Of a stretch of 27,830 nucleotides of DNA, positions 1-6,477 are shown piece by piece; positions within the stretch are counted from its first letter, which is position 1; every line of letters begins with the position of its first letter. The stretch lies in assembly GCA_002336675.1 (NCBI GenBank), contig DDEI01000102.1:1-27830 (forward strand). The letters are read 5' to 3'. Made by a program: the position numbers and the translations under genes. Source of the stretch: Flavobacteriales bacterium UBA1958 (lineage in GTDB: Bacteria; Bacteroidota; Bacteroidia; Flavobacteriales_D; Sanyastnellaceae). Below the pieces are notes generated by a model. It worked only from the letters and a program-made list of their open reading frames with translations. It had not been told where the DNA came from and made no database searches.

Positions 1-219
1 CCAGCAGTCACACTCTCCTTCGCGTTCACTTGCCACTGAAGGCTGAATTGTTACGTGGTCAGAGACCCCTTCGTTAGAATTAGCGATAGTATAACTTCCA
101 TTTAAAAGTTCTCCAGAGGCTTTAAGTGTTCTATACTCTTCAGAGTCTATTTCCACTTCTTGAGCGAGGCTTAAATTTAAAGTGAAAAGAAGGGGAATTG
201 TAATAAGTAATGATTTCAT
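1..219 (-). CDS. N-terminal part of an exported protein, running off the window edge
   Basis: The ATG at 219 opens a frame that stays open for 73 codons to base 1, so only the N-terminus is present. Residues 1-19 form a clear Sec signal peptide (KS, then a hydrophobic stretch ending LSLAQ), with likely cleavage before QEVEID. The visible mature part ends in ECDCW. I recall a Cys-x-Cys-Trp of this kind at the start of surface-protein modules in Bacteroidota that carry T9SS tails, but the rest of the gene would be needed to confirm that. It lies 62 bases downstream of the sigma-linked membrane protein gene on the same strand, with its own promoter-like element in the gap. It may therefore be co-regulated with that pair or be a target of the sigma factor. 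The function is not recognised. Exported protein is secure; family is not. Confidence 0.7.
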   Translation of the reverse strand, partial: MKSLLITIPLLFTLNLSLAQEVEIDSEEYRTLKASGELLNGSYTIANSNEGVSDHVTIQPSVASEREGECDCW

Positions 220-266
220 GGGTAATTATTAAATAGGTTTAACTGCTCTTGCAATTTTTTGGTTAT

Positions 267-274
267 CAAATATA
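267..274 (-). promoter_or_regulatory. TAnnTTTG -7 element before the exported-protein gene
   Basis: The minus strand reads TATATTTG, matching the Bacteroidota -7 consensus. A TTTTG lies 16 bases upstream, slightly short for the usual -33 spacing. Transcription would start near 262 and give a leader of about 40 bases before the ATG at 219. The element sits just beyond the stop of the preceding gene. Confidence 0.45.
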
Positions 275-281
275 ATAAGGG

Positions 282-1370
282 TTAGCGTTGCAAAACCACT
301 TTGCCACGCTCAGAATAGGCTTTCCCTGATTCTGATTTATAATTTACTACGCATATATAAGGCCCCTCCGGAGCGAGGTTTTCGTTGATATCTAATCCAT
401 TCCAGCCTTTTATGTCATTATTAGACTGAAAAACCAAGCTTCCTTTTGAATTAAATATAGAGATCTCATACCAGAAGATGTTCTCTGACTTTTCAGTATC
501 TATGTCGAACACATCATTATACCCAGAAGAGGACTGTGGCGTAAATGTGTTAGGTATGAACAAGGTCGGTTCCAAGGTGATCGTCTCACTGTGAAATAGA
601 GTATTCACTAATACACTCTTTTCGTTATACACACGAGCCATAATGGTAAACTCTCCAGCAGCGGTAAACTCATAATCAAATGAACTTTCCTCAGATATGA
701 GCACATCGTTTATATACCAGGCTATTAGTTGTGACGAGTAGCTTTGGTCTAATTCGTAAGAAAAAACGTTTTTCTTAGCGTCTAACTGAATACTCGAAAT
801 TTTCTTAGCTCTTACCGCCGCAAGAACGACTGTATCAGCACCAAGGTCTTTATTAGAACTTAAAGTTTCTTGATAATTTAGTTCGTCATTTGATTGGTTA
901 GAATCAACCGATAAACCGTGTTCTAACTCTCCAAGAATTACTTCTTGTACATCTTCACTAATTTCTTCAGGGCTCTCTCGTTTTTGAATAGTTGGAGGAA
1001 TAACTTTTCTCTTTTCTATGCTAGTTTTTTCTTCTTTAACCTCACTAATTCCTGTTTTGTTCTCTTCGGTATTAGCAGTCTCGGACAGTGTGCTTTCTTC
1101 AAAGGGAATAGAAGCTTCTTCGTTAGTAACCTCTGCGTTCTGAACCGTTTCTTTAGAATCATCACTAGATAGCGTTAACACAGTTACTGCTACCACCGAT
1201 GTAAGTATAGCTACAGCAGCGACCTTACCCAGAACAGAAGTAAAGAGCCCGCTAGATGTGGCTGAGCTAGAGAGTTGGGAGGATACTCCTGCCCAAGCAC
1301 CAGAAGGAACGTTAGAGGAAGCATTCTCAAACTTTTCTTTTATGCTATGTTCGAAGTTTTGATTACTCAT
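282..1370 (-). CDS. Single-pass membrane protein: anti-sigma-like N-terminus, PKD-like domain and T9SS type B C-terminal domain
   Basis: This 362-residue protein has an unusual architecture. Residues 1-40 are predicted cytoplasmic and contain VPSGAWAGVSSQL, resembling the VPxxAWxxIxxQL stretch I recall near the N-terminus of Bacteroidota anti-sigma factors. Residues 43-67 form one hydrophobic membrane segment. Residues 70-185 are an acidic, low-complexity linker. Residues about 190-265 look like a PKD fold (AWYINDVLI, then YEFTAAGEFTI). Residues 270-362 match the gliding-motility-associated/CHU_C type B sorting domain: FIPNTFTPQ, YNDVFDI, IFNSKGSLVF, GWNG and a final GKVVLQR. The ATG at 1370 overlaps the end of the sigma factor gene by 8 bases, implying coupled translation and a shared pathway. 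Inference: it is the sigma factor's membrane regulator, with its periplasmic part tied to T9SS. The N-terminus before the membrane segment is too long for a signal peptide, so it is probably not a released T9SS cargo. Confidence 0.8.
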   Translation of the reverse strand: MSNQNFEHSIKEKFENASSNVPSGAWAGVSSQLSSSATSSGLFTSVLGKVAAVAILTSVVAVTVLTLSSDDSKETVQNAEVTNEEASIPFEESTLSETANTEENKTGISEVKEEKTSIEKRKVIPPTIQKRESPEEISEDVQEVILGELEHGLSVDSNQSNDELNYQETLSSNKDLGADTVVLAAVRAKKISSIQLDAKKNVFSYELDQSYSSQLIAWYINDVLISEESSFDYEFTAAGEFTIMARVYNEKSVLVNTLFHSETITLEPTLFIPNTFTPQSSSGYNDVFDIDTEKSENIFWYEISIFNSKGSLVFQSNNDIKGWNGLDINENLAPEGPYICVVNYKSESGKAYSERGKVVLQR

Positions 1371-1887
1371 TTTCTTGAATCAGCTTTTGTAATCTAATCT
1401 TAGCTTTTCTATACTGAGTTTTAGAGGTGCTTTCTGAAATTTCGAGTTTGTCTGCTATTTCTTTATGAGAATACCCTTCTACAGCATACATATTAAAGAC
1501 TGTTCGGTATCCAGTAGGAAGTGATGAGATTAACATTGTGAGTTCTTGAAAACCCATTTGGCTTAACGCATCAGCACTAGACGTCTCTTCATCATGATCT
1601 TCGATGTTTTCATTGAAACTAAACTTTTTATCTTTTCTTAATATGGTAAGAGAATTATTTACCATCACTGTTCGAATCCACCCGCCTAATGATCCAGAGC
1701 CTGAAAACTTCTCTAGGTTAGAGAACACTTTAATAAACCCTTCCTGAAGCATGTCTAGTGCTTGGTCGTCTCTATTAGCATATCTATTACATATTGTCAT
1801 CATCTGAGGAGCATATAAGTCGAACAGTCTTTTCTGCGCTTTTTTATTTCCACGCAAACACTTTTTTACAAGTTCCTGTTCTTCCAT
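1363..1887 (-). CDS. ECF-type sigma-70 family RNA polymerase sigma factor
   Basis: At 174 residues this is the normal size for an ECF sigma factor containing only regions 2 and 4. Residues about 20-90 are region 2, including MLQEGFIKVFSNLEKF, where the acidic -10-recognition helix leads into core-polymerase binding, and GGWIRTVMVN. Residues about 110-172 are region 4, with LISSLPTGYRTVFNMY and the helix-turn-helix GYSHKEIADKLEISEST. It directs RNA polymerase to a specific promoter set and is normally held inactive by a membrane partner. The downstream gene overlaps its stop by 8 bases and encodes such a membrane protein. The ATG at 1887 is the obvious start. No TAnnTTTG element was found upstream, which leaves room for autoregulation by a different promoter class. 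The target genes cannot be told from the sequence. Confidence 0.93.
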   Translation of the reverse strand: MEEQELVKKCLRGNKKAQKRLFDLYAPQMMTICNRYANRDDQALDMLQEGFIKVFSNLEKFSGSGSLGGWIRTVMVNNSLTILRKDKKFSFNENIEDHDEETSSADALSQMGFQELTMLISSLPTGYRTVFNMYAVEGYSHKEIADKLEISESTSKTQYRKAKIRLQKLIQENE

Positions 1888-2010
1888 TCGTCACTGAGTA
1901 CTAGATGAAGGTTTATTCTAGAAAGTTGCCCAAGGTGCAAATTTTTTTTAAAACTTTAAATAGAATGCAGGATGTTATTTTTTTATGGCGCGCTAGTGAC
2001 AGACTTACAG

Positions 2011-2018
2011 TATCTTTG
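2011..2018 (+). promoter_or_regulatory. TAnnTTTG -7 element of lepA
   Basis: TATCTTTG is a perfect match to the Bacteroidota -7 consensus. It ends only 6 bases before the lepA ATG at 2025, so the transcript would be nearly or fully leaderless. No good -33 TTG was found at the expected distance. Confidence 0.5.
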
Positions 2019-2024
2019 CTACGC

Positions 2025-3815
2025 ATGAAAAACATTAGGAATTTTTGTATAATAGCTCACATTGACCACGGGAAAAGCACCCTGGCCGATAGGTTATTAC
2101 AGACTACAGGGACTATTTCAGACAGAGATCTTCAGGAGCAAACTCTAGATGATATGGATATAGAGAGAGAAAGAGGGATTACTATTAAAAGTCACGCTAT
2201 TCAAATGCCTTACAAATTTGAAGGGGAGGATTATATATTAAACTTGATAGACACCCCAGGACATGTTGATTTTTCTTATGAGGTTTCTCGTTCCATAGCA
2301 GCCTGTGAAGGGGCGTTATTAATAGTGGACGCTACTCAAGGAATAGAAGCTCAAACCATTTCCAATTTATATCTAGCCCTTGAACATGATTTAGAGATTA
2401 TTCCAGTTTTAAATAAAATGGATCTAGCCAGCGCTGATCCAGAAGGAGTAACCGATCAGATAGTTGATTTAATAGGCGGAAGTCCAGATGATATCATCCC
2501 TGCTAGTGGTAAAACGGGAATGGGAGTAGAAGCGATTTTAAAAGCGGTTATAGACAGAGTTCCGGCCCCTAAAGGTGACCCCAAAGCACCACTTCAAGCC
2601 ATGATTTTCGATTCTGTATTTAATTCTTTTAGAGGGATTATAGCTTATGTAAGAGTTTTAAACGGGACTATCAATAAAAGAGACATTATTCAATTCGTGA
2701 ACACCAAGGCTGATTATATCGCGGATGAAATAGGGATCCTAGGATTAGAAATGCAGCCGAAGAAACAGCTAAGCGCAGGAGATGTGGGGTACATTATTTC
2801 CGGAATAAAAATAGCCAAAGAAGTAAAAGTAGGCGACACTGTAACTCTTAAAGATAACCCTTGTGAGGATGTCGTTCAGGGGTTTGAAGATGTAAAACCA
2901 ATGGTTTTTGCAGGAATTTATCCTGTAGATACTGATGAATACGAAGAGTTAAGGTTTTCTTTAGAGAAGCTTCAACTAAACGACGCCTCTCTGGTTTATG
3001 AGCCAGAGTCTTCTATGGCATTAGGCTTTGGGTTTAGATGTGGATTCTTAGGAATGCTTCACATGGAGATTATACAGGAAAGGTTAGAACGTGAGTTCAA
3101 TATGACTGTAATCACCACGGTGCCGAACGTTAGTTATAAAGCATACATGAAAAAAGGGGAGATGATTGAGCTTCATAACCCGAGTGATATGCCTGACTTA
3201 AGCAGAATAGATTATTTAGAAGAGCCATACATAAGCGCACAGATAATTACTAAGAGTGAGTATGTGGGGTCTATTATGAGTTTAGCTATAGAAAAGAGAG
3301 GGGAGATAAAAAACCAAGTATATTTAACTGCAGATAGGGTAGAATTATCTTTTGATATGCCGTTAGGTGAAATTGTATTTGACTTTTACGATAAATTAAA
3401 GTCTGTTTCTAGAGGATATGCTTCATTTGACTACCAGAGAACAGGGTTCAGAGTATCTAAATTAGTGAAACTGGATATTCTGTTAAACGGAGACCCGGTG
3501 GATGCTTTATCGGCGCTAATACATTCTGATAATGCTCACAACCTAGGAAAGAGGATATGTAAAAAACTGAAGGAGCTAATTCCACGCCAGCAGTTCATGA
3601 TAGCTCTGCAGGCTGCCATAGGGGCTAAAATTATATCTAGAGAGACTATTTCTGCAGTGCGGAAAGATGTAACTGCTAAGTGTTATGGCGGTGACATCTC
3701 TAGAAAGAGAAAATTATTGGAAAAGCAAAAGAAAGGGAAGAAACGGATGCGGCAGGTAGGAAATGTAGAAGTCCCACAGGCGGCGTTTTTAGCAGTTCTT
3801 AAGCTTGATAACTAA
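2025..3815 (+). CDS. lepA: Elongation factor 4 (LepA), ribosome-associated GTPase
   Basis: LepA/EF4 is a translational GTPase that binds the ribosome and can promote back-translocation or assist initiation and assembly. The 596 residues match the family length. The GTPase motifs are clear: G1 AHIDHGKST (residues 11-19), switch region RGITIKS, G3 DTPGHVDF and G4 NKMD. The EF-G-like middle domains are followed by the LepA-specific C-terminal domain, rich in basic residues (KRKLLEKQKKGKKRMRQVG) and ending in the conserved VEVPQAAFLAVL stretch. An open frame continues 40 codons further upstream to 1905, but that extension resembles no LepA and overlaps the promoter element. The start MKNIRNFCIIAHIDHGKS at 2025 is the family start. 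It is a single-gene unit, divergent from the sigma factor gene and convergent with rlmN. Confidence 0.98.
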   Translation: MKNIRNFCIIAHIDHGKSTLADRLLQTTGTISDRDLQEQTLDDMDIERERGITIKSHAIQMPYKFEGEDYILNLIDTPGHVDFSYEVSRSIAACEGALLIVDATQGIEAQTISNLYLALEHDLEIIPVLNKMDLASADPEGVTDQIVDLIGGSPDDIIPASGKTGMGVEAILKAVIDRVPAPKGDPKAPLQAMIFDSVFNSFRGIIAYVRVLNGTINKRDIIQFVNTKADYIADEIGILGLEMQPKKQLSAGDVGYIISGIKIAKEVKVGDTVTLKDNPCEDVVQGFEDVKPMVFAGIYPVDTDEYEELRFSLEKLQLNDASLVYEPESSMALGFGFRCGFLGMLHMEIIQERLEREFNMTVITTVPNVSYKAYMKKGEMIELHNPSDMPDLSRIDYLEEPYISAQIITKSEYVGSIMSLAIEKRGEIKNQVYLTADRVELSFDMPLGEIVFDFYDKLKSVSRGYASFDYQRTGFRVSKLVKLDILLNGDPVDALSALIHSDNAHNLGKRICKKLKELIPRQQFMIALQAAIGAKIISRETISAVRKDVTAKCYGGDISRKRKLLEKQKKGKKRMRQVGNVEVPQAAFLAVLKLDN

Positions 3816-3871
3816 TACATAAAGAATTGATAACCAAAAGTCTGTTGTGTTAAAATAAGCTTTTATAATAG

Positions 3872-3907
3872 AGTATTACTATCGAGTTGTTTGGTAACAA
3901 TAATACT
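3872..3907. repeat. Inverted repeat between convergent lepA and rlmN
   Basis: AGTATTA at 3872-3878 pairs with TAATACT at 3901-3907. Inside it, TTGTT and AACAA pair around a four-base loop and stack directly on the 3' arm, with an unpaired stretch on the 5' side. The structure is AT-rich and has no strong T tract, so it is a weak candidate for a two-way terminator. The rest of the 164-base gap (3816-3979) shows nothing else I recognise. Confidence 0.3.
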
Positions 3908-3979
3908 GCTGACAGAGCAAACAGTGATGTTTTTAGGGGTTTGATTTAAGGATTTGTCGCTCGAATATGAAGAAGTAAC

Positions 3980-5050
3980 TCAATTTTTGAAAACCACGTT
4001 TCCAGTTTTATTCTTGTTAGCCAATTGTCCACAAGCAGCGTCTATGTCTTTCCCTCTAGAGCGCCTTACATGAACAATTAGATTACACTTTTCCTCTAGA
4101 AATTTAGCGAAGGCATCTACTTTTTTAGGGTCTGCCTGTTCGAATTCCCCATCATCTATAGGGTTGTACTCTATGATGTTAATTTTGCATGGAACGCATT
4201 TAGCGAACTCTGCTAATTCTTTGGCATCTTCTATAGTGTCATTAAAGTCTTTGAAAATAATATACTCAAACGTCACCCTGGTTCCAGTGCGTTCATGGAA
4301 GTACTCTAAAGCCTCTTTAAGAGTTGCTAGATTATTAGTGTCGTTGATGTCCATAATCTCTGTCCTCTTAGCATCATTAGCAGCATGAAGGGAGAGAGCT
4401 AGATTAAACTTAACTTTATCATCTCCTAGTTTTTTTATCATTTTAGCTATACCTGCTGTAGAGACAGTAATTCTTTTAGGGGAAATCCCTAAACCTTCTG
4501 GAGAAGTAATGTGTTCTATAGATTTAAGCACATTCGCATAATTTAACAATGGTTCACCCATTCCCATATAAACGATGTTACTGAGATTGATTTCATATCT
4601 GGTAGAAGCTTGGTTTTTAAGATAAGCTACTTGATCATAAATTTCTCCAGGCAATAGATTACGGAGGAGTTTTAAACGACCAGTAGCGCAGAATTTACAG
4701 GCTAAACTGCACCCAGCTTGTGAAGAGATGCAAGCTGTCATTCGGCTTGAAGTAGGTATAAGCACTCCTTCTACAGTTTGCTTCACAGGAGTATTAAAGG
4801 CCGCTTTTATTGTACCATCTTCACTAACTTGCTCATCAGCTACAGTTAAAAAAGAGAAGTCAAAACTTTCTTTTAGCCCATCTTTAATTGCTTTAGGAAC
4901 ATTAGGCATTTGGTCATAAGACGTCACAGACTTTTTCCATAACCAGTCATAGATCTGTTTGGCCCTGAATTTAGGAAACTTGTTCTCCAAGATCCAGTCT
5001 AGAAGCTCTTGGAATGAAATATTTCGAATATCAGATTTTTTCCCCGCCAT
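3980..5050 (-). CDS. rlmN: 23S rRNA/tRNA adenine-C2 methyltransferase, radical SAM
   Basis: RlmN methylates C2 of A2503 in 23S rRNA and A37 in some tRNAs by a dual-SAM radical mechanism, which supports translational fidelity. The protein is 356 residues from the chosen ATG. The radical SAM cluster motif CSLACKFC gives Cys114, Cys118 and Cys121. The methyl-carrying and resolving cysteines are also present: Cys107 in ACISSQAGC, and Cys340 in DIDAACGQL. The SAM-binding stretches MGMGEPLLNY and ITVSTAG and the C-terminal VRRSRGKDID are typical. A TTG five codons upstream (5065) keeps the frame open but lies inside the promoter element, so the ATG at 5050 (MAGKKSDIRN) is preferred. All catalytic residues are intact. 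Confidence 0.97.
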   Translation of the reverse strand: MAGKKSDIRNISFQELLDWILENKFPKFRAKQIYDWLWKKSVTSYDQMPNVPKAIKDGLKESFDFSFLTVADEQVSEDGTIKAAFNTPVKQTVEGVLIPTSSRMTACISSQAGCSLACKFCATGRLKLLRNLLPGEIYDQVAYLKNQASTRYEINLSNIVYMGMGEPLLNYANVLKSIEHITSPEGLGISPKRITVSTAGIAKMIKKLGDDKVKFNLALSLHAANDAKRTEIMDINDTNNLATLKEALEYFHERTGTRVTFEYIIFKDFNDTIEDAKELAEFAKCVPCKINIIEYNPIDDGEFEQADPKKVDAFAKFLEEKCNLIVHVRRSRGKDIDAACGQLANKNKTGNVVFKN

Positions 5051-5062
5051 AGTATTGCGGCA

Positions 5063-5070
5063 CAAAGATA
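5063..5070 (-). promoter_or_regulatory. TAnnTTTG -7 element of rlmN
   Basis: The minus strand reads TATCTTTG, a perfect -7 match, ending 12 bases before the ATG at 5050. A transcript from it would have only a very short leader. This also argues against a start at the TTG at 5065, which lies within the element. Confidence 0.5.
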
Positions 5071-5092
5071 AGCGAAGATAGTAAGCGCAGAA

Positions 5093-5104
5093 TGACTGCA
5101 GTCA
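5093..5104. repeat. Perfect 12-bp palindrome upstream of rlmN
   Basis: TGACTGCAGTCA is fully self-complementary. It lies 22 bases upstream of the rlmN -7 element, where the -33 contact would be expected, and just past the stop of the upstream gene. It could be a small operator; chance cannot be excluded. Confidence 0.3.
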
Positions 5105-5115
5105 CAAAGAGATGC

Positions 5116-5463
5116 TTAAGCATCTTTTTTGAATATAAAGCGATAGGTAATCACCTCATCCAAGCTGATGTTATCTTTCTGCAATTCAATTTTATTCAAT
5201 TTACTTTTTACATATTTCACCAGGTTAAGGTTACCTGATTTTATATTTAAAATATTAGCTTTCCCGTCTAAACCAATTTTAAAACTCACTTCCACTGTAC
5301 CATGAAGTGCACGATTAGATGTTTCTGTATTCCTCGTTTTTTGAGAATTTTTTTGTGAGGCACATTTTAAAACACTGGAGACCAAACCAGAAGAGCCTAT
5401 GAAGATAGAGGCTGTTAGCCATAGTGCTGAAAGGATTTTTCTTAAATGTGAGGAGTTCGACAT
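5116..5463 (-). CDS. Small exported protein with a TonB C-terminal-like domain
   Basis: This 115-residue protein has a hydrophobic segment at residues 13-34 that can act as a signal peptide or membrane anchor. A Cys follows (VLKC), but the preceding residues do not make a good lipobox. Residues about 50-112 resemble the TonB C-terminal fold as seen in small Bacteroidota proteins: GTVEVSFKIGLDGKANIL, then a helix (LVKYVKSKLNKI) and a final strand ITYRFIFKK. That fold is usually a periplasmic contact domain. This version is short, and no ExbB, ExbD or TonB-dependent receptor gene is nearby, so a true energy-transducing role is doubtful. It lies 45 bases upstream of the rlmN promoter element on the same strand. 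The family assignment rests on pattern only. Confidence 0.65.
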   Translation of the reverse strand: MSNSSHLRKILSALWLTASIFIGSSGLVSSVLKCASQKNSQKTRNTETSNRALHGTVEVSFKIGLDGKANILNIKSGNLNLVKYVKSKLNKIELQKDNISLDEVITYRFIFKKDA

Positions 5464-5553
5464 AGAGGCAAGACGATTAGGCTTCTATAAAGGTACAGTA
5501 TTCTTTGACAGTGGATAAAAACCTTAACACGATTATTTTGAATAATTATTAAT

Positions 5554-6435
5554 TTAACGCAAGCTTAAAGAGGTCTGACCTATTTTATGCCCCTGTTCAT
5601 ATATGTAAATTATATAGTCTCCTTTCGCCATAGATTTTGGACTAGGGACGTTATAGAATACACAAACATCCATTTCTTCATTCGAATAATTAACGACTCT
5701 TCTTATACTATATGGCCCAAGTTGCCCATCAAACATTCTACTTGCTTCGCTGCTATTTGGGTTTAATATAGTTCCATCAGGAGCCTGAATTCTTAAATAC
5801 AAAAACTTATCTTCTGATGGACTAATGAGATTTTTTCTAAGACTAAAGCATGTTTTTATTAATTCAGTTTTTGATGCTCTGTCTGTTTCTACTTGTTTTC
5901 CAGCTCCCTTTAATCTTACTGCTTTGGCGGTGATATCTCCTGCTGCTAGAATAGCACCAATCTCCAATTTACCTTCTAATTGTTCTTTCTCTGAGTTAAG
6001 CGCATTCCTTTTATCTCTCTCGTTTCCGAGGTCAGTCCTAAGACCTGATATTTCTTCAGCTTGAGCTTTGTTTAGAACGTTGAGAGAGTCTATTTTGTAA
6101 ACATAACCCTTCATAATTCCCCGAAGAGTTTCTGCTTCTTTTTTAACTTTATATAGATTGTAGTTTGTGTTTTTCACCCTTTTCAGAAGTGTTTCGATTT
6201 GCTCTTTTTGAGCAAACATTTCTGCACTTAACTGCTCATTATCAGTTTTCAGGGTGTCATAACTAAATTTCATTTTTTCGAGCTCTAATTGAACTCGCGC
6301 TCTATCGGTGGTTAGGCCTTCTACTTCTGTAGTTTTCTCTATAATTTCGGTTTGTTTGGATGACACTTTGTATCCTAAGTATGCGCAAAGCAATCCAAGT
6401 AAAACGATAAGGGTGATATAAACTTTATTATTCAT
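5554..6435 (-). CDS. Membrane-anchored coiled-coil protein of unknown function
   Basis: The protein is 293 residues. Residues 5-22 form one membrane anchor (VYITLIVLLGLLCAYLGY). Residues about 25-155 are a long coiled coil with repeated hydrophobic heptads and many Glu and Lys residues (for example EKEQLEGKLEI at its end). Residues about 158-293 are a folded, beta-rich domain beginning GAILAAGDITAKAVRLKG and containing ACFSLRKN-like and DGTILNPNSSE stretches. I recall similar proteins across Bacteroidota, sometimes labelled as chromosome-partitioning proteins, but I see no nucleotide-binding motif that would support that label. Orientation is probably N-terminus in, coiled coil and domain in the periplasm. 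It is 42 bases downstream of the AsmA-family gene on the same strand but has a promoter-like element of its own. Confidence 0.8.
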   Translation of the reverse strand: MNNKVYITLIVLLGLLCAYLGYKVSSKQTEIIEKTTEVEGLTTDRARVQLELEKMKFSYDTLKTDNEQLSAEMFAQKEQIETLLKRVKNTNYNLYKVKKEAETLRGIMKGYVYKIDSLNVLNKAQAEEISGLRTDLGNERDKRNALNSEKEQLEGKLEIGAILAAGDITAKAVRLKGAGKQVETDRASKTELIKTCFSLRKNLISPSEDKFLYLRIQAPDGTILNPNSSEASRMFDGQLGPYSIRRVVNYSNEEMDVCVFYNVPSPKSMAKGDYIIYIYEQGHKIGQTSLSLR

Positions 6436-6455
6436 AGTTAAAGAGTTTTGTGTAG

Positions 6456-6463
6456 CAAAATTA
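6456..6463 (-). promoter_or_regulatory. TAnnTTTG -7 element inside an inverted repeat, upstream of the coiled-coil gene
   Basis: The minus strand reads TAATTTTG, ending 20 bases before the ATG at 6435. It is embedded in a perfect inverted repeat at 6455-6472 (GCAAAA, six-base spacer, TTTTGC). The arms are placed so that a dimeric protein bound there would cover the promoter. Confidence 0.4.
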
Positions 6464-6477
6464 GACTTTTGCAGAAG

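Noticed and set aside
1905..2024. A 40-codon N-terminal extension of lepA
   Set aside because: It resembles no LepA sequence and runs across the TATCTTTG promoter element; the family start is the ATG at 2025.
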